From: Lytechinus variegatus
Lineage: Eukaryota > Echinodermata > Echinoidea > Temnopleuroida > Toxopneustidae
Length of the DNA stretch: 64,000 bases
Reading direction: 5' to 3'
Assembly (NCBI RefSeq): GCF_018143015.1
Contig: NC_054741.1
Coordinates: 64,516,697 to 64,580,696, forward strand
Under the pieces are notes generated by a model. The model had not been told where the DNA came from. It saw only the letters and a program-made list of their open reading frames with translations, and did not search any database. Positions within the stretch are counted from its first letter, which is position 1, and every line of letters starts with the position of its first letter. Positions 34,198-49,100 of the stretch are shown one piece after another. A program made the translations under genes and the position numbers.

Positions 34198-37100
34198 CTA
34201 GCTCCAAACATCGCAAGAATAGCGTCCCTTTGATTGCATTTTCTTGATATAATCCTCTGCCTCTGTTTGGGTCTTGCCGCCCTCCTGACAGATGATCTCT
34301 CGGATGGTACGCTGGACATCCGGTGCCATGAAGCGGGCATCACTGTAAAGAATTAGGGGTCAAGTCGAGTTGATTAGTCATTATTGACCATAATTATTCA
34401 GCTGACTCTTTATCCTTGGCTGCCCAGAGGATGCATATTGTATATATGTAAATAATTGTGTAATATTGTATCAACTTCTTTGATGCATTCTTTAATTTGT
34501 CAATTAAATAGTAATGAAAATAAATGAAATTGGGATAAAGTTTGAATTGCTTGAGGCTGCCAAATTCTAATTGTCTGATGGGGAATTTGACTTTAAAGGT
34601 GAATTAAACTTGTTTTGAGTAATGCTTGGATCAAATCATACTTGTTGAAAACAGTGTTTGACAGATCATTGGGTGTATATTCTAATTGAATCACAACAAT
34701 GGTATCTCTGCCATAATTGTAAATTCCTTGGAAACATTGATTCTGATTAGCTTCCAAACTCTTGTTACCATGGCAGTTGACAATGTGGCAAGGTTACCAC
34801 AGTTAATAACTCTTTGTGAAAAATGGCCCAAGGTGCTGCAGGCAGATATTCGTAAAGTCTGTTTTTAACACTAGGAACAGCTTTGTGAAATGACCCCCCC
34901 AGTTGACTTACCCACAGACATAGATATGACTGCCTTTCTCCAGCATACCCCATATCTGCTTCTGGCACTTCTTCATGAGATGCTGCACATAGACCTTCTC
35001 TGACGTCTCCCTGGAGAAGGCTACATGGACGTCTGTCAAGGTCCCGTTCTTCGTGTACTCCTCCAGCTCGTCCTTGTAGATGTAGTCTTCGGTGCTCTTG
35101 CGACAGCCGAAGAACAGGATGCTGTCACCGACCTTTTTGGCTGATGGAGGCGAAGAGATGAAAAGGTATGATAGATATTATTATGAGACTAATCAACATG
35201 TGAGATAGTCAGATATGCATAATTCAACATCAAAAATGCTAAAAGATCCCCCATTTTTACTGATCTATTGTCTATGTCATGGAAGTCAAAGTGCATCTTT
35301 AGTCACCATACCCTCACAATTCGTCTCTGGCTTGATCCAGATAAAATAGTCATAACATTTTCATTTTCACATGCTGACTGTAATCTATAATTTGTCTAAT
35401 CATCAAAATGTATCTGGAACATAAAGAATTCTATATATTTCATCTATTTGCTATGAATTTGTTAATTAATTATTGAAGTATTCTTATAACACTTATTCTG
35501 TTTTTGTACATTTATACATATGTATATATATGTTTGTTATGTTTATTATCAGAAAATGGAAGTGAAATAAACTAAACTGAAATGTGAATATTATTACACT
35601 TCGAAGTTCTAAATGATACTCTTGGCAATATGTCTAAAACATGATTGAATGTATGATTATTGTATTCTTTCTGATTGGTATAATACTGAATTCAATTCAT
35701 AACCTTTGTGATGTATTATCCCATGCCCAATCCCAATATGCTATGACCACTATTACTACTTCTACCACTCACACATTGTGCAAAGGATTAAGATTTTTTT
35801 CTTAATCGCTTAAAAAATGGTAGGTCAATTATTCTAGACACTCACTCTCGTCTTTCCTGTAGAAGTCCCTCTCTTGGATGAACCCCCTGAATGGAGCCAG
35901 ACCAGTACCTGGTCCAACCATGATGATTGGGGTGGTGGTCTTGAATGGTAGCCTGAACTGCGACTTGCGCACATAGATGGGCACTCTGTGGGTGTTCTCA
36001 GGCCCATTGGGGATCTTATCTTTGAGCCAGTTGGTGGCCACGCCCTTCCCTATCCTACCCGTGGGCGTGGTGTAACGGATGAGGACCGCAGTGATGGAAA
36101 TTTTGTCTGGGCTTACCTAGGAGAACGAATTCAAAATACGATTGGTGCTGAATAAGGGTGGCTACATTGCTAGATCTGTTGCATAGATATATTGATGAAT
36201 TCTACCATATTTTATTCATTTATTCACAAGACATCTTAAAGTTGGCCTCTCTGCAAACCAAGATGGATTTGATGTTAATGCGTCTTACCTTTGGTGATGA
36301 AGAGATTGAGTAATATCTGGCATGCAAACGAGGAAGCAATTCGCAGAGATGGTCCAATGGAACCTTGACGGATGGAAGGTCTTCTAAGATGGCAACTATG
36401 TTCCGATGGCACTTGATCACCCAGTCACTGTATTCTTTCTGAAATGGGTATAGACCAGACAAAGTCATTAATGATATGGTAGTAAAATGATAGCATGATT
36501 GAATCTTTATCTATCTGGCACACATAAAGATTCAATATACAATATACTTTAACATACTGCCAACATCATCTTACCTTGCCCTCTGGAGTTGCAGAACTCA
36601 TGAGAAGTAGTTTTTCCTTGTCTGCAGGATCGGTGGCATACTCTGAGATCTCCTTGAGGACATTGGTTCTAGGACATGAGGTGATGTCCAGGTAATGAGA
36701 AAAGGCAGTCTGGTAGCTGGTAGGGCAAGGGAACGGATGCTTCTTACTGGCCTCCTCTGTTGAGAAAACAAGAACAGTATACGTTACAATACCAAGGGAA
36801 GTCCCACAGGGCTAGGGGTGACTCAAGGACATTGATCCTCGAACATTTGGTGACGTCCATGTAAACGGAAAAGTCATTTACTGGCCTCCCCTGTCAAGAA
36901 AGAAAAAATCACCTTGAACTCTTTGAGAAGATTACTAGTACGAAATGACTCAAGACTAATTCATAAACCATAAACTGGAATGCGAGAATGGAATCTTCTT
37001 TTCGGCTCCCACTGATTTCATGCCAACAATATCAATAATGAAATTTAAATGTATGGTGGAAATGTCAATCGTGTTTTTCTGCATCTAATGTTGTTTAGTC

Positions 37101-40100
37101 TGCATGAGGTGAGCTCTTACATGTAGAGGTAAAATAATTACCTCCTATAAAATTGAAGTAACAAAATTTTCTGTGGTGAATGAGCCTGTGCAATGCTAGT
37201 GATTCTATGCAGAATTAAACCAATATCTCTATTTTTCAAGATTCAAAAATCTTAAAACACTTTCCAGTCATTTTGGACAGTTTCTCTTAATTTAATCACT
37301 TGACAATCAAGATATCTTACCATCAACATTGGTTAGGGTGAAGACCCTACTGAGATCGGCATCCAGGATTCTACCAATAGCAGCGACTAATTCAGGATCA
37401 TTGGTAGGATACACAGCAACGTGGTCACCACTCTCATACCTAGGATAAAGATTGGAAAAATGGAATTAGTCTTAAAGCCTCTCATATTATTTTGTAATAT
37501 TTCAAATGTTTAGTTCGCCATTCCATTTAATTACATTATAAGAGAACTGTCAAGATATTTCGTTATTTTAGTGATAATATTTTAGAAATTTCATCAAAAT
37601 TAATTTTGACTGGGCACCTGATAAACTACAAAAAAAAAATGAATTTTTGTATTTTTGGTGTTAAACAATTTTTCAAGTACGGAATGGGCTGAAAATGTCA
37701 GAATACATATTTTGTTTATTGTACATCCTCCTGATATGCAATCATTTAATTTGTCAAATAAGAGTTAATAGGGCCATATGTAAGATAACTATTCGAGAAA
37801 GGTGCATATATTCAAATGTATCACTTTAAAATTAGACTCGGTGCTATGAAATCAATACAATTTGGAATAAAATTCTCTTTTATTCCTACTAGGAGGCTCC
37901 AAAAGCCTTAAATTTCAATTTAAATATTTACACCATATTTCAGAATGTTGATTGTTGAGTTTTTGCGGACAGGAAGCCTCAAATGCAATTACGATTTCAA
38001 AATCAGATCGCAAACAGATTGTGTACCGTGTCCCAGGATTTAATATAGATGTTCCATACCTGATTCTTGAGCCTGAGATGTCAAATTCAATGTGCATACA
38101 AGACCTATCTCCACCTTGATGAAGCTCACGGTTGACAGCGATTGGTGCCAGGTACGGGTTCTTGGCATCATAAGGTCTATAACACAAAGGTATATGAAAT
38201 ACAATTGCTATTTATTGATTGTATAAATGAGAATCTTGAACAGAAAGAATCATCCCAAGCTAGAACACAAGCTGTGTTCACACTGTTATATATGTACAAC
38301 AGATAAACAAACATTTAGACTATTGGAGACTTATATCATGATTAATTACTGAATACAAATTCCTAGCAAAATTGTGAGTTTCATGCATATTTTATCAGTT
38401 TTCTAAAACCTTATTTTATGTATATAATTACATATTGAGGTGAAAATCACAAAGGCTTGACTAAAGAGCTTGCTATAGCTATGGTTTTGCTATTTGGGAT
38501 GTAGGCACTGCTTGCCAAAGTGCCAATATCTTGCATGTTGTTAAATTTGCATCCGTTTGGAAATTCATGTAAATAAATCTCTCTCTCAAAAAAAATAGCT
38601 TGAATGGTATATATATACTTACGGTTTTTGGTTCCTGAACGAACCATGCCGAGCCACTTCTCCAGTAAACACCTTCTCAGGGACATCTTCGGTGTGTTCA
38701 GTTACAGCATATTGACGTATACTGCATCAAAAGAAAAAAAATGAAATAAGAATGATTGAAGGGGAAGTGTGAAAGGAGGAGAGTGTATAGTAAGTATACT
38801 GAAGCTGTATTACATGTAATTCATAAATCAACAAATCCTAAAACAAATCAGACCAATGAATGTCCATATCCTAACTGCCTCTCTATTGGAAATTCGGAAC
38901 CTGGCTTTTCAGTCAAATCAATCCTAAACTTATTCTATGGTACATGACTTCTAGTTACAGAAATACTTTGAGGCTAATTGTAAAAACTTTCTGCACTTCT
39001 ACAACATATTGCATTACTGATTGTAATATGATTTGAACAACACTTATTTTTAAAAAATAAATTACAATGTTTACAGAACTCTGAAACAATTGTTATTCAA
39101 AGAGAAAATATATTAATTTGTTAATCAAAATCTGGAAAGTAGAACATATGTCACCATACTTGTCCCATTTACCATATTACATTGAATAAAGAAGTCAAGA
39201 AAGATATATCATTTGACTGAAAATACCATTTGTTGGTGAGGGTTAAGTTCCAATTCAATGTTACATGTAAGACATGATAGAGTTTATTGCATATCAAAAT
39301 GGTTCAATGAACGCAAGATACAAATGAAGTGTCACATCTTAACTGACTAATTAAACAACATCTGGAACAGCCAAGCGGTAAATTGCAAGCTATTTGAACT
39401 TTTGAAATATTCTTTGACAGAATCAATTAGATATTAAATAATAATATTTGAATTTGTTATTGAAATCCTTTGATTCTGATCCAGTTTTTCTTGATTGAAG
39501 ATAAGAAAAAGAACTACTACCTAAAACCCTTTGTTGATCCTTTGTATGCATTATATGTATGAATGAAGTACATGGTTGACATCAATGATTTTTTTTCATA
39601 ATCAAGGTTTATATACACATTTAATTTAACCTAAAATCCACCAACCTTGACTTTGCCTGACTAGCGAAAAAAACAAAGGGGGGACAACAAAATGTTTTTT
39701 ATTTTTAAAGCAATATGAAAAACAAAAAATGTGCATGACCAAAATTTTGCCCAAAAAATCTTCATCTAATATCAAAGGAGGAAAATGTAAGAGCATACAA
39801 TTATTTTGTGATATTACAATTGTACATCACTTTGAATTTGAGGGAGGAAGTACACTGTATCATGGTAAAATTTAAGATTAATAGGACCAAAATCACTGAT
39901 CAGTATATAAATGTAAAGAATGATTCAGCACTAATATATTTACTCACTATTCATACAGAATACAAGCGGAATATGACATATGGATGCTTAACATTATAAT
40001 GTCAATAGTCAAGACAAGTGTAACATACATGTACAATGTACTTTGCCCTCCCAAGTGAAACTTACAGTATGAGGCCAACTGTGTGTATTGGAAGGTCATT

Positions 40101-43100
40101 AATCATTCATTAGATTGTACATCAATGTTCAATCTCTAAATTCTCTAAATTCTCTATAAAGGTGACATGACCCAAAATCACTCCCTACTGTACATATTGT
40201 ACAGTATGTGAAATTAATCTGCTCCAGAATCAAGATAAGGCTCTCTTTATCCATCCCTCAAAAAAAAGGAGCAAAGTCTGTTTATTTGACTCTGCAAATG
40301 ATAAAGACCAGAATACGAATGTGAATCAAATTAGAGATCTACTGAATCCCCTGAAGCAAATCTCAGCTATCTAGGAAAATAATCTGGTATGAGCTCTGCC
40401 AGAGAGCTCTGTCAGAGATATTGATCACAAGATAACATACATGTAGAAAGTTTCACTTGTTCCATATATTACAATGTGCTACATTGTACATGTATGTTAC
40501 ACTAAAAGTCTTGTCTTAAAAACAAAAGAAGATACGGACATTGATATTATTCATGCAGCATATATAAAGGTGATATCTCTAGATGTATTATCATAAGGTG
40601 TGTTTACACTAGCCTAGTCAGGAAAACTAATTATGATATCTTGTTCAGGCCTAAAAACACACAGAAATTATACCATGTCTTTGAACCTGCCTGATCCAGA
40701 TAGATTTCTCATAGTTAATGAGCATGCTACAAGACTTTCTCAGAAGAATGCATAAAACTTCTTACAATGTACATCTAATTATTGTTTTGCACTGATAATA
40801 TCCTGTGATCTAGGAAAATAATCCCTTGAAAAATTGTGTTATTTTTTAAAGTACCAACTGATTTGGGGTAATTAGGATGGGGGACATTTTCTTTGGGAAA
40901 TATCATGTGGACAGGTAAAACATCTGGTATTTTCCCTATCAGGCAAGTGTGAATACTCCTATCTGAAGCCTGCCTAAAGTAAGGTTTGGGTGGATCATTG
41001 ATATTATTCATGAAGCACCAAACACCCATACATCTCAACTTTTATCTGCCTAGGAAATGATTTCATTTCATTTTTATTCTTTATTTTTGTTGGGGGGGGG
41101 GGGGTGAAGCTAAATGAAGCTGCAACATTATTGTAATAATGTTGATAACATCATTTTAATTTTTCTCCTACACATGTATGAAATAATATTCCACAGGGAA
41201 ATACAATAAGTGATGAAGGTGATACAAATTTCAATGAAATGCTGTTCATTGGACATTTTTTAATATACACGGTAAATAAGCGTAATTTATACAGGAAATC
41301 TGCATAAACCATGGGTTCAATCAATGGCTTTAAAACCACCTTTGTAAATTCGGGCCTTCGAGTTAGAGGAAAAAGTATGCTTTTGCATACTAATTACACA
41401 TATATTTACATTAGACAGAATACAAAAAATGATGTATTTACAGACAACAGAACACATTTTTATTAATGCCATTAAAAAGTTACAAAAAGATATACTTTTT
41501 AATGCAAATTTTATATCTCTTTAGGATCGTGTAACTGTGTCATTTGTAGGTGAAAGGCAGTGAAAAATCAGATTTACACCTTTTGGACATGTATCTAGAC
41601 AAAAATATATATTCTTCATTGATTGGTTTAACTTGAAACTTGATGCCTAGGTGTCTGGTTGCATGGAATAGCTGTACTTGTTTTGAGCTCATCAGTAACA
41701 AAACTTCCTTAAGTTATTTTCTCATGAAGATGATTACACACAAAGGAGGAACCAAAATTGTTTGTTATGCATTTTTCTCTTGTTTTTTGTTTTGATTTAT
41801 TTTTGATTTATTTTTTATTTTGTATTATGTATTTTTCTCTTGTTTCTGGTTTTGTTTGGTTTATTTATGTTTTATATTTTTATTCTAAAAAGGATAGGCC
41901 TACTCATATGACAATCTGTGCTTTTCAATGTTATGAACCCCCACTTTTAAATCAGTGGATTAATTAAACAAATGCAGCAGGTGAAAATAATTTACTTCGT
42001 ACTCTGAATCTCAATCGTATTTTCTGAATGGCAATATACCAGCGTGAAATCACCTTTCATAAAAATCTATAATATTCCATATTAGGGTATGGATCATGTG
42101 CCTTGTTGATATATGTTAGTAGAATAGGCAGGGAGCTGCACGTGATTGTAATGTTTATCTTCAGCAAATACATGAGTGTTGACATACTGATTTTGCAATT
42201 ACCTATATGTATAGTCATAAAAGTACACTTGTACACATGATAAGACATTGAACTCAAAAGACATACATTGTACATACAACATGTACATGAATGATAAATG
42301 CAGAGGGGCGGAACGTCAGGCTCATACAATGAAAGTGGAGGGACACCTATTGTTTGGCAGACAAAAGGTGCCCCTCCACTTTCTTTGTCTGAGCGTGATG
42401 TTCCGCCGCCTCTGGATAAATGTCTCTAATCTCTCCAAAAGATTCTAAAATACATGCTCATTTCATTGCAGGGACACCCTTTGGCACTCTCTCTTCCCCC
42501 TTACTTCTTTCCTTGCCACCATATATTGTAAAGGATGTTCCCGGTTATGATTGGGTGCATCCCTATCTGTGCATATTTTAGGCCATGCGCGTTGACGTCA
42601 CAATAAGTGAACAGGTGAGTAATCAGCTACAGGGATCAGCTGATTTTTCTAGTCATCTGCACTCTAACAGCAAATCTTGATGTATTATTATACAAATAAC
42701 GAATAGGCATGAGTGCGATGGTGCGAGATTTCGCATGAGGTGAAAGAAAGATGCTCTATTCGACGAGGCAATAGCCGAGTTGAATAGAGCGTTTCTTTCA
42801 CCGAATGCGAAATCTCGCACCATTGCACGAATAAGAATATTCGCTATTTGTGTTGTACAACGCCTCGGAATCTAGCGAAAATATGAAAAAAAACAAGAGT
42901 TTTTCCATCAAGTAATCTATGAAAAGGGAGCAAAAATATTGAAAGCGAAAAGCAAAATCCCACAAGCCGGGCCCACAAGTGCACATGATCTTGGACAACA
43001 TTGCGCATTTAGCCAGCGGGCTGTACGCGCATTGTCACCTTATTTAATGAAATCGCATTGTGACGTCACCTCTTAAAGCCGTGCAATGGTACATTTTGGA

Positions 43101-46100
43101 CGGTACATTTTGGATGGTACGTCTTGTGTGCAACGGTACGAATGTGTGACATTCAGCCTCCCATTTGATCGCGTACAACAAGCTAAGTAGGCATTGTACA
43201 ATATTTAATGATGCTATTAGCTGAAATAATCTATGGACCAACTTTTTAAACTTTTTTACTTCTTCAGAATACTGAAATCTGCAGTGTTGCAAAGTCTGAC
43301 GAACTTGACCTAAAGTTTGATTAAATGGGATAGTGATGTAGAATTTTTTGTAGATCAACATTTTTAAAAGCACATGTATTTGCTCCAAACAAGAACATGA
43401 ACCCCAAATTTTTAATGATCATACCTCTTTAGTATACCTTTTTCTGCAACCATGCAATATTTTGTGAAAATGGCATGGGTTTTGAATAAAGTGCAGCACT
43501 TATTGAATTTCTTAAATTTATCATAAATTTCAAATTTTTTTAGATATGTTTTAGTTATCTTTCACAACTTATTTTGAAAATTGAAGGTGCTGCTACAGAA
43601 TAGCAAATCGAGAGGATTCTTTATCTTTATATAATTCTGAACTATACTGTAAAATTTGGAGAAATTTAGATGGATTTTGACTGAGTAATGATATCATGGG
43701 ATATAAAAATGCAATATTATTTTTATTGCATATTTCTTGAGACCTTTCAAATGGGTGAACTTCAAAGCTCAATAGCAAAGAATCAAGCACATGGACCCAA
43801 GTTAATTTTTGCATATTTGGAATATTTAGGTGCTAAAGAGACTCTGTGCAAAATTTAGTGAAAATGACACGGATTTCATTTTGAATATGGAACCTTACCA
43901 CTAACAACTGCATACTATACAATTAGGTCTGCTGGCTTATTGAGTCATATTACCAAAAATACCCAAAGACTCATGTACGCTGAACAACTCAAAGATAAAT
44001 GAAGATAAAAGATTTAAAATCTTGTCTGTACCTACATGTAGTTGCACAACTCAAACACAAACATCGTCATAGGTTAAATACATAAATGGAAGGTGGTCAC
44101 TTCAAAGGTCAATGTTGACTGTATGTCCAGTATCCTTTGTGGGAATTTCAGAATTGAAAAAGCTCACACATGTGCATTAAGTCTCATAAGCCCTAGAAGT
44201 GAAAACTGATGTATATTTTATGTCGGATCTTATCTTACTCCAAACATACTTGTTGATTTAACACTGAAATAGAAATGTATATGTACCATGTACATGTATA
44301 TGTGGATCAAGTGGAGCATTTATCATTTCTAGATCATTGTGATGTTCAAGCCCTCTCACAATCAATTAAATATTTGAAGCTTTTGAATTTTATTGGTATC
44401 CCGAATTTGATGCTTGCAATATATAAACTTTTTATTTCCTACAAGTTCCTTGCATTCAGATAATGCAACATTGAACAGGCTTTAAATATGTGTATGCAAC
44501 TAAATCTGTAGAGGAAGTTTTTTCTTTCAAAACATTTTTTTTTTTGCAGTTTCTGTTTACCTTGATTTTTTACAGTACGAGAATCATGTACTGAAAAAAA
44601 TACTACCATCTCCAGGGCATCAATAGTACCCTTCCGGAATAAACCAGTTTACTTAAGCTAATCATTACACTCAAAATTGGCAACACAATAACAAAATCAC
44701 TGTTTAAAAATGCAAACTGTCAATTTTTATTAAAATTTTGCTACTATCATCAATCTTGAATCATATATATCCATATTCAATTAGTTAAAAATATAAAAAT
44801 GAAAAGAAACTTTATTAATATTGCCTAATTGAGGAAAAAATACAGCTTAACATTGACCTTATTATAAAAAAAATGTGTTCAATAAAGTATAAGGACTTAC
44901 TTTGATTCATCTCCAGTTGCTTCTAATCCATAATATTCACAGACTGCAGGCCAGAAACGATCTTTCCATGTTACAAAATCTTCCTCAATACTATGAAAAC
45001 AAAACAAAATCATTCATAATGTAGCCAGTGAGTATCTCCATGCTTTAAAGATTGTTTATTTTCACTACATTCTATGAAATTTCCCCCAGTACTTTACACT
45101 TAATTGTGTTCAAGTTTAACTTACTGAGATAAAATGGTTCAACAATCAACATCCAAAATAACTGTTTGGCTTGATAAAGGAGGAAGCAAGTTACTACATG
45201 TATTTTACAAACCATTTTATTGAAGTGAAATAAAATGGCCACATCAATTTATTTTAAAAGAATCAGTACATACAGAGATAGGATTTTTTCAATTGGGTAA
45301 AATACTTAATGTACCTTTAAAAAATTATTGAACTTCGAATTTCATGGAGGTAAGATACCATTCAGGTGATATATGGAACATGGTCTTAGTTGCTTTATCA
45401 GATTTTTATTCTCATCAACGAAGAATCAAATCTGATTTTTGTAGATCAATATTACTATTAAACTAGCATCTCAATGCAAATTGGATTGTTGTCAGAAGGC
45501 AACCGGGCTTGTACGAAAATCACTCTTACTTTGTGCTATTAACAGGGAACACCAAGGGATTCTCATTAGGAACAAAGTTCACACAAATATTTAGCATGTG
45601 ATTTTTGGAGCATTCACATTATTTGCCTTTTGTTTGCAAAATCTTCATGTATGTTGACTGGCTGTATTCTATCAATGGTACACATACATTTGCACACACT
45701 CTGAGAGACCTACATGCTAAGAAATATATCAAAGGGCTACTTACTTCTGATCATCATCTCCTAATCCAAGTTCAAATATTCTTTCCCCACCAAGCTCCTC
45801 TAATCGTTTGTCCAAATACTTGCCCATGGCATTATAGTGTTCATAGGTCTTGTTGCCAAGGCCAAAAACCTATAGAAAAACGGAATATTGAGAATAAATG
45901 ACCAATTGCAGATAAATAAGCCCGCATTATTAATTTTAAGGATTTTGTCCTTGATACCGGGGAGCTTTTCACGAAGGACTTGTTGGATGGATTATCCGCC
46001 AAAGTCTGCGTTATTAGATAGTTATCGTAGTAACAAGTCAGACACATGTGCTTATCAGCCAATAAAAATCAGGAAAATTGTAAGATGATATAAAATGACT

Positions 46101-49100
46101 GAAATGTTCTCTTAGTATTATTCTATCAAAAGCTCAACAACGTATGTATTTCCTCAGGAAACTTAAATCATTTAATGTAGATAGGACTATTCTTACTTTG
46201 TTCTACCAATCTGTCATTGAGAGCGTTATACATGTATTATTTACATGTAGTTGTGTTGTCTGGTACAGAAGTTGTCGAAAGAAGGATCTTAGGAAAATTG
46301 AGAGAATAACCCTAACCCTAAACAAAAATTGTACTAGAAATACAATACTGAAAAACGAAAATCACCCACTCTTCTCCAATTATGTTTTTATGTGTTCACT
46401 GTTGCACTCAACGTTTCCTAAATTCCTTTGTTCACCTCCCCATTCAATAATCTCACCACCTGATTTTTCTTTTCTGATCTTTTCTACCAGACAATCTCCT
46501 TTACTTATCTTCTTTACTTTTACATCTTTATTTAAAACCTTAACATTATCCTAAAGAATTTTGCTTATATTTGTCACTTTCTAATGGGATGCAATTGTAT
46601 CTATGCATAAACATGTATGTAATGTTTTAGTGCAAATGTTTATAATGTGAGCAAAACAAATTTCCATGTGGCAGGGAATACTTATTAATAAATATCAAGG
46701 AGATTTAGATTTACATATGGACACAGCAGACCGTTATGCAGAGAAATTATCTTAAGGCACTGCACATGAAAATAAAAAGATGCCTGGGCTTATATTTAAA
46801 AAAGGAAAACATGAACGAGTCTAGTTATCACCAGCAGTAATAATAACATATTATTATGAGACTTACAAGAATTTATATGGACCTAGGGCTCCAATTTGCT
46901 TAGCTATTAAAGATATCATCAAGTCTTGTACAAGCATTCAGATTGTAAAAGCATAACCTTGAACTATATGACTAATAAAATTGTTACTCAGAAGAGCATT
47001 ACATGTATATTGCTAAATGTTGCAAATGCATAGTGAACAATGATTATAATTTTTGTGTAAAGAAAAAAATGTGACCATATATCTGTCTTCCATGACTACT
47101 CACAACCATTCATTGACAACCCTGAATTGATATGTGTTTTAAATGATTCATTGCAGAACTTACAGCATACTTGACCCCTGTTAGGTCACCGTTTCCATCC
47201 TGTAACCAATCATAGAACTCCTGGGCATTGTCTGTCGGATCTCCTTCACCATACGTAGCCATACAGAAGATGGCGAGTGAGTTTTCAATGTCAGCTAACT
47301 GGGACAGGTCCTCCTGCACTCCAAATATAAATAGAACATTTTTCATCAATATATAACTTTAAAAAGTTAAAAGACCAATTTAAAGGAGAATGAAACCTTT
47401 CGACCAAGATAGCTTATGTGAAAACAGAAAAATCATAGAAACAGATCAACGAAAGTTTGAGAAAAATCGGACAAGTAATGAGAAAGTTATGAGCTTTTGA
47501 ATATTGCAATCACTAATGCTATGGAGATCCTCACATTGGCAATGCGACAAAGATGTGTGATGTCACTCTTGAACAACTCTCCCCATTACTTAAGTATATA
47601 TTTCACTTAAATTGCCTCTTTTATCACATCTATCAGTAGATCATGTGTTCTTTCTATAGGAGGGCATGTAATACAGATTTTTAAAGAATACATCATGGAT
47701 AGAGAGTTTGTATCATCATAAGAAAAAGCAAAAAGACACATTATCAGGGTATTTTACAGTCCATCAAAGGGAAAGTTGTTCATTAGTGACATCACACATC
47801 CTTGTCGTGTTGCCAATGGGAGGATCTCCATAGCATTAGAGATTGCAATATTCAAATGCTCATAACTTTCTCATTATTTGTCCGATTTTTCTGAAACTTT
47901 CTTTGTTCTTATTCTTTTATTTTTCTGTTTCGACACAAGCCTACTTGTTCCAAAGGTTTCATTCCCCTTTAATGTCAGAGTTATGATGGTAATTCAATAA
48001 ATGTCCCAAACTTGGCCAAAGTTCATTGACCATAAATGACCTTTGACCTTGGTAATGTGACTTGAAACTCAGGCAGGATCTTCAGTAATATTTTTTTACC
48101 CTTATGGCCACCATTCATGAACTAGGTCGGTCCATATACTTTCTCCGTTATGATGACATTTCAAAAACATAACCTTAGGTTAAAATTTCGATATTGACTC
48201 CCCCAACATGGTCTACATGTAAGTTCATTACCCTTTAATATCCTTTTTAAAATAAAAATATAAAACAAATAAAAAAAACAAGAAAGCAAAAGAAAAAAAC
48301 CCCAAAACAAGAGAAAAATGCATGAACAGACACAGTCTATTTTTACTCCTCCTTTGTGCGTAAACATCTTCATGAGAAAATAACTATAAGGAAATTTTGT
48401 TTCAACTTATTTTTGTTACTGATGATAAAACAAGTACTTTTTTCAATGTCTTTCTAAAAATTTTAATTTTTGTAAATAATTCAAAACGTGTATTGCAAAG
48501 TAAATCATAAGAAATCTTTAGTACCAACAAACAGCAGAGCTATTACTAGATCTGTGTAGATTCGTATCATGAAAGCTGCTACTTCACAATTTCAATTTTA
48601 ATTCTTAAATACTATGTGGATTAAAAAAGTTTGGCCTAATCATTTGACTTGATACAGAAATAAGGCAGTACCGGTAATTCAAGTATAACAATACTCTAAC
48701 TGTAAAAGTATACAAACTTTCACATTAATCCAGAATCAAGTTCAAAGTAATAAATTTGTTTATTTTGGAATGGATGGCCTTAATACCAACCCTCACACAG
48801 CTGTTTAGAACCCAGCTTGAGAATGAATTTATGGGACTATAGGGAGTTCCCTTACCATTTCGTTTTCCTCCGGGTCTGCTACCATGCCCTTCAGACCATA
48901 ACGCTGGGCTTCTTTGGCCAGCCGACTGGAAAACTCTTCCCCTGTACCCGTCTGGGATCCATAGAAAACAACAACATTCCTACCCTGTATACATACATGG
49001 AGAAATTGGTTTGTAAAATGTATGATTCAGACAGACTATACAGAATAACAGAAGTAAAAAGGAGAGTGAATAAAAGTGGAAAGAGAAAAAAAATAGATGA

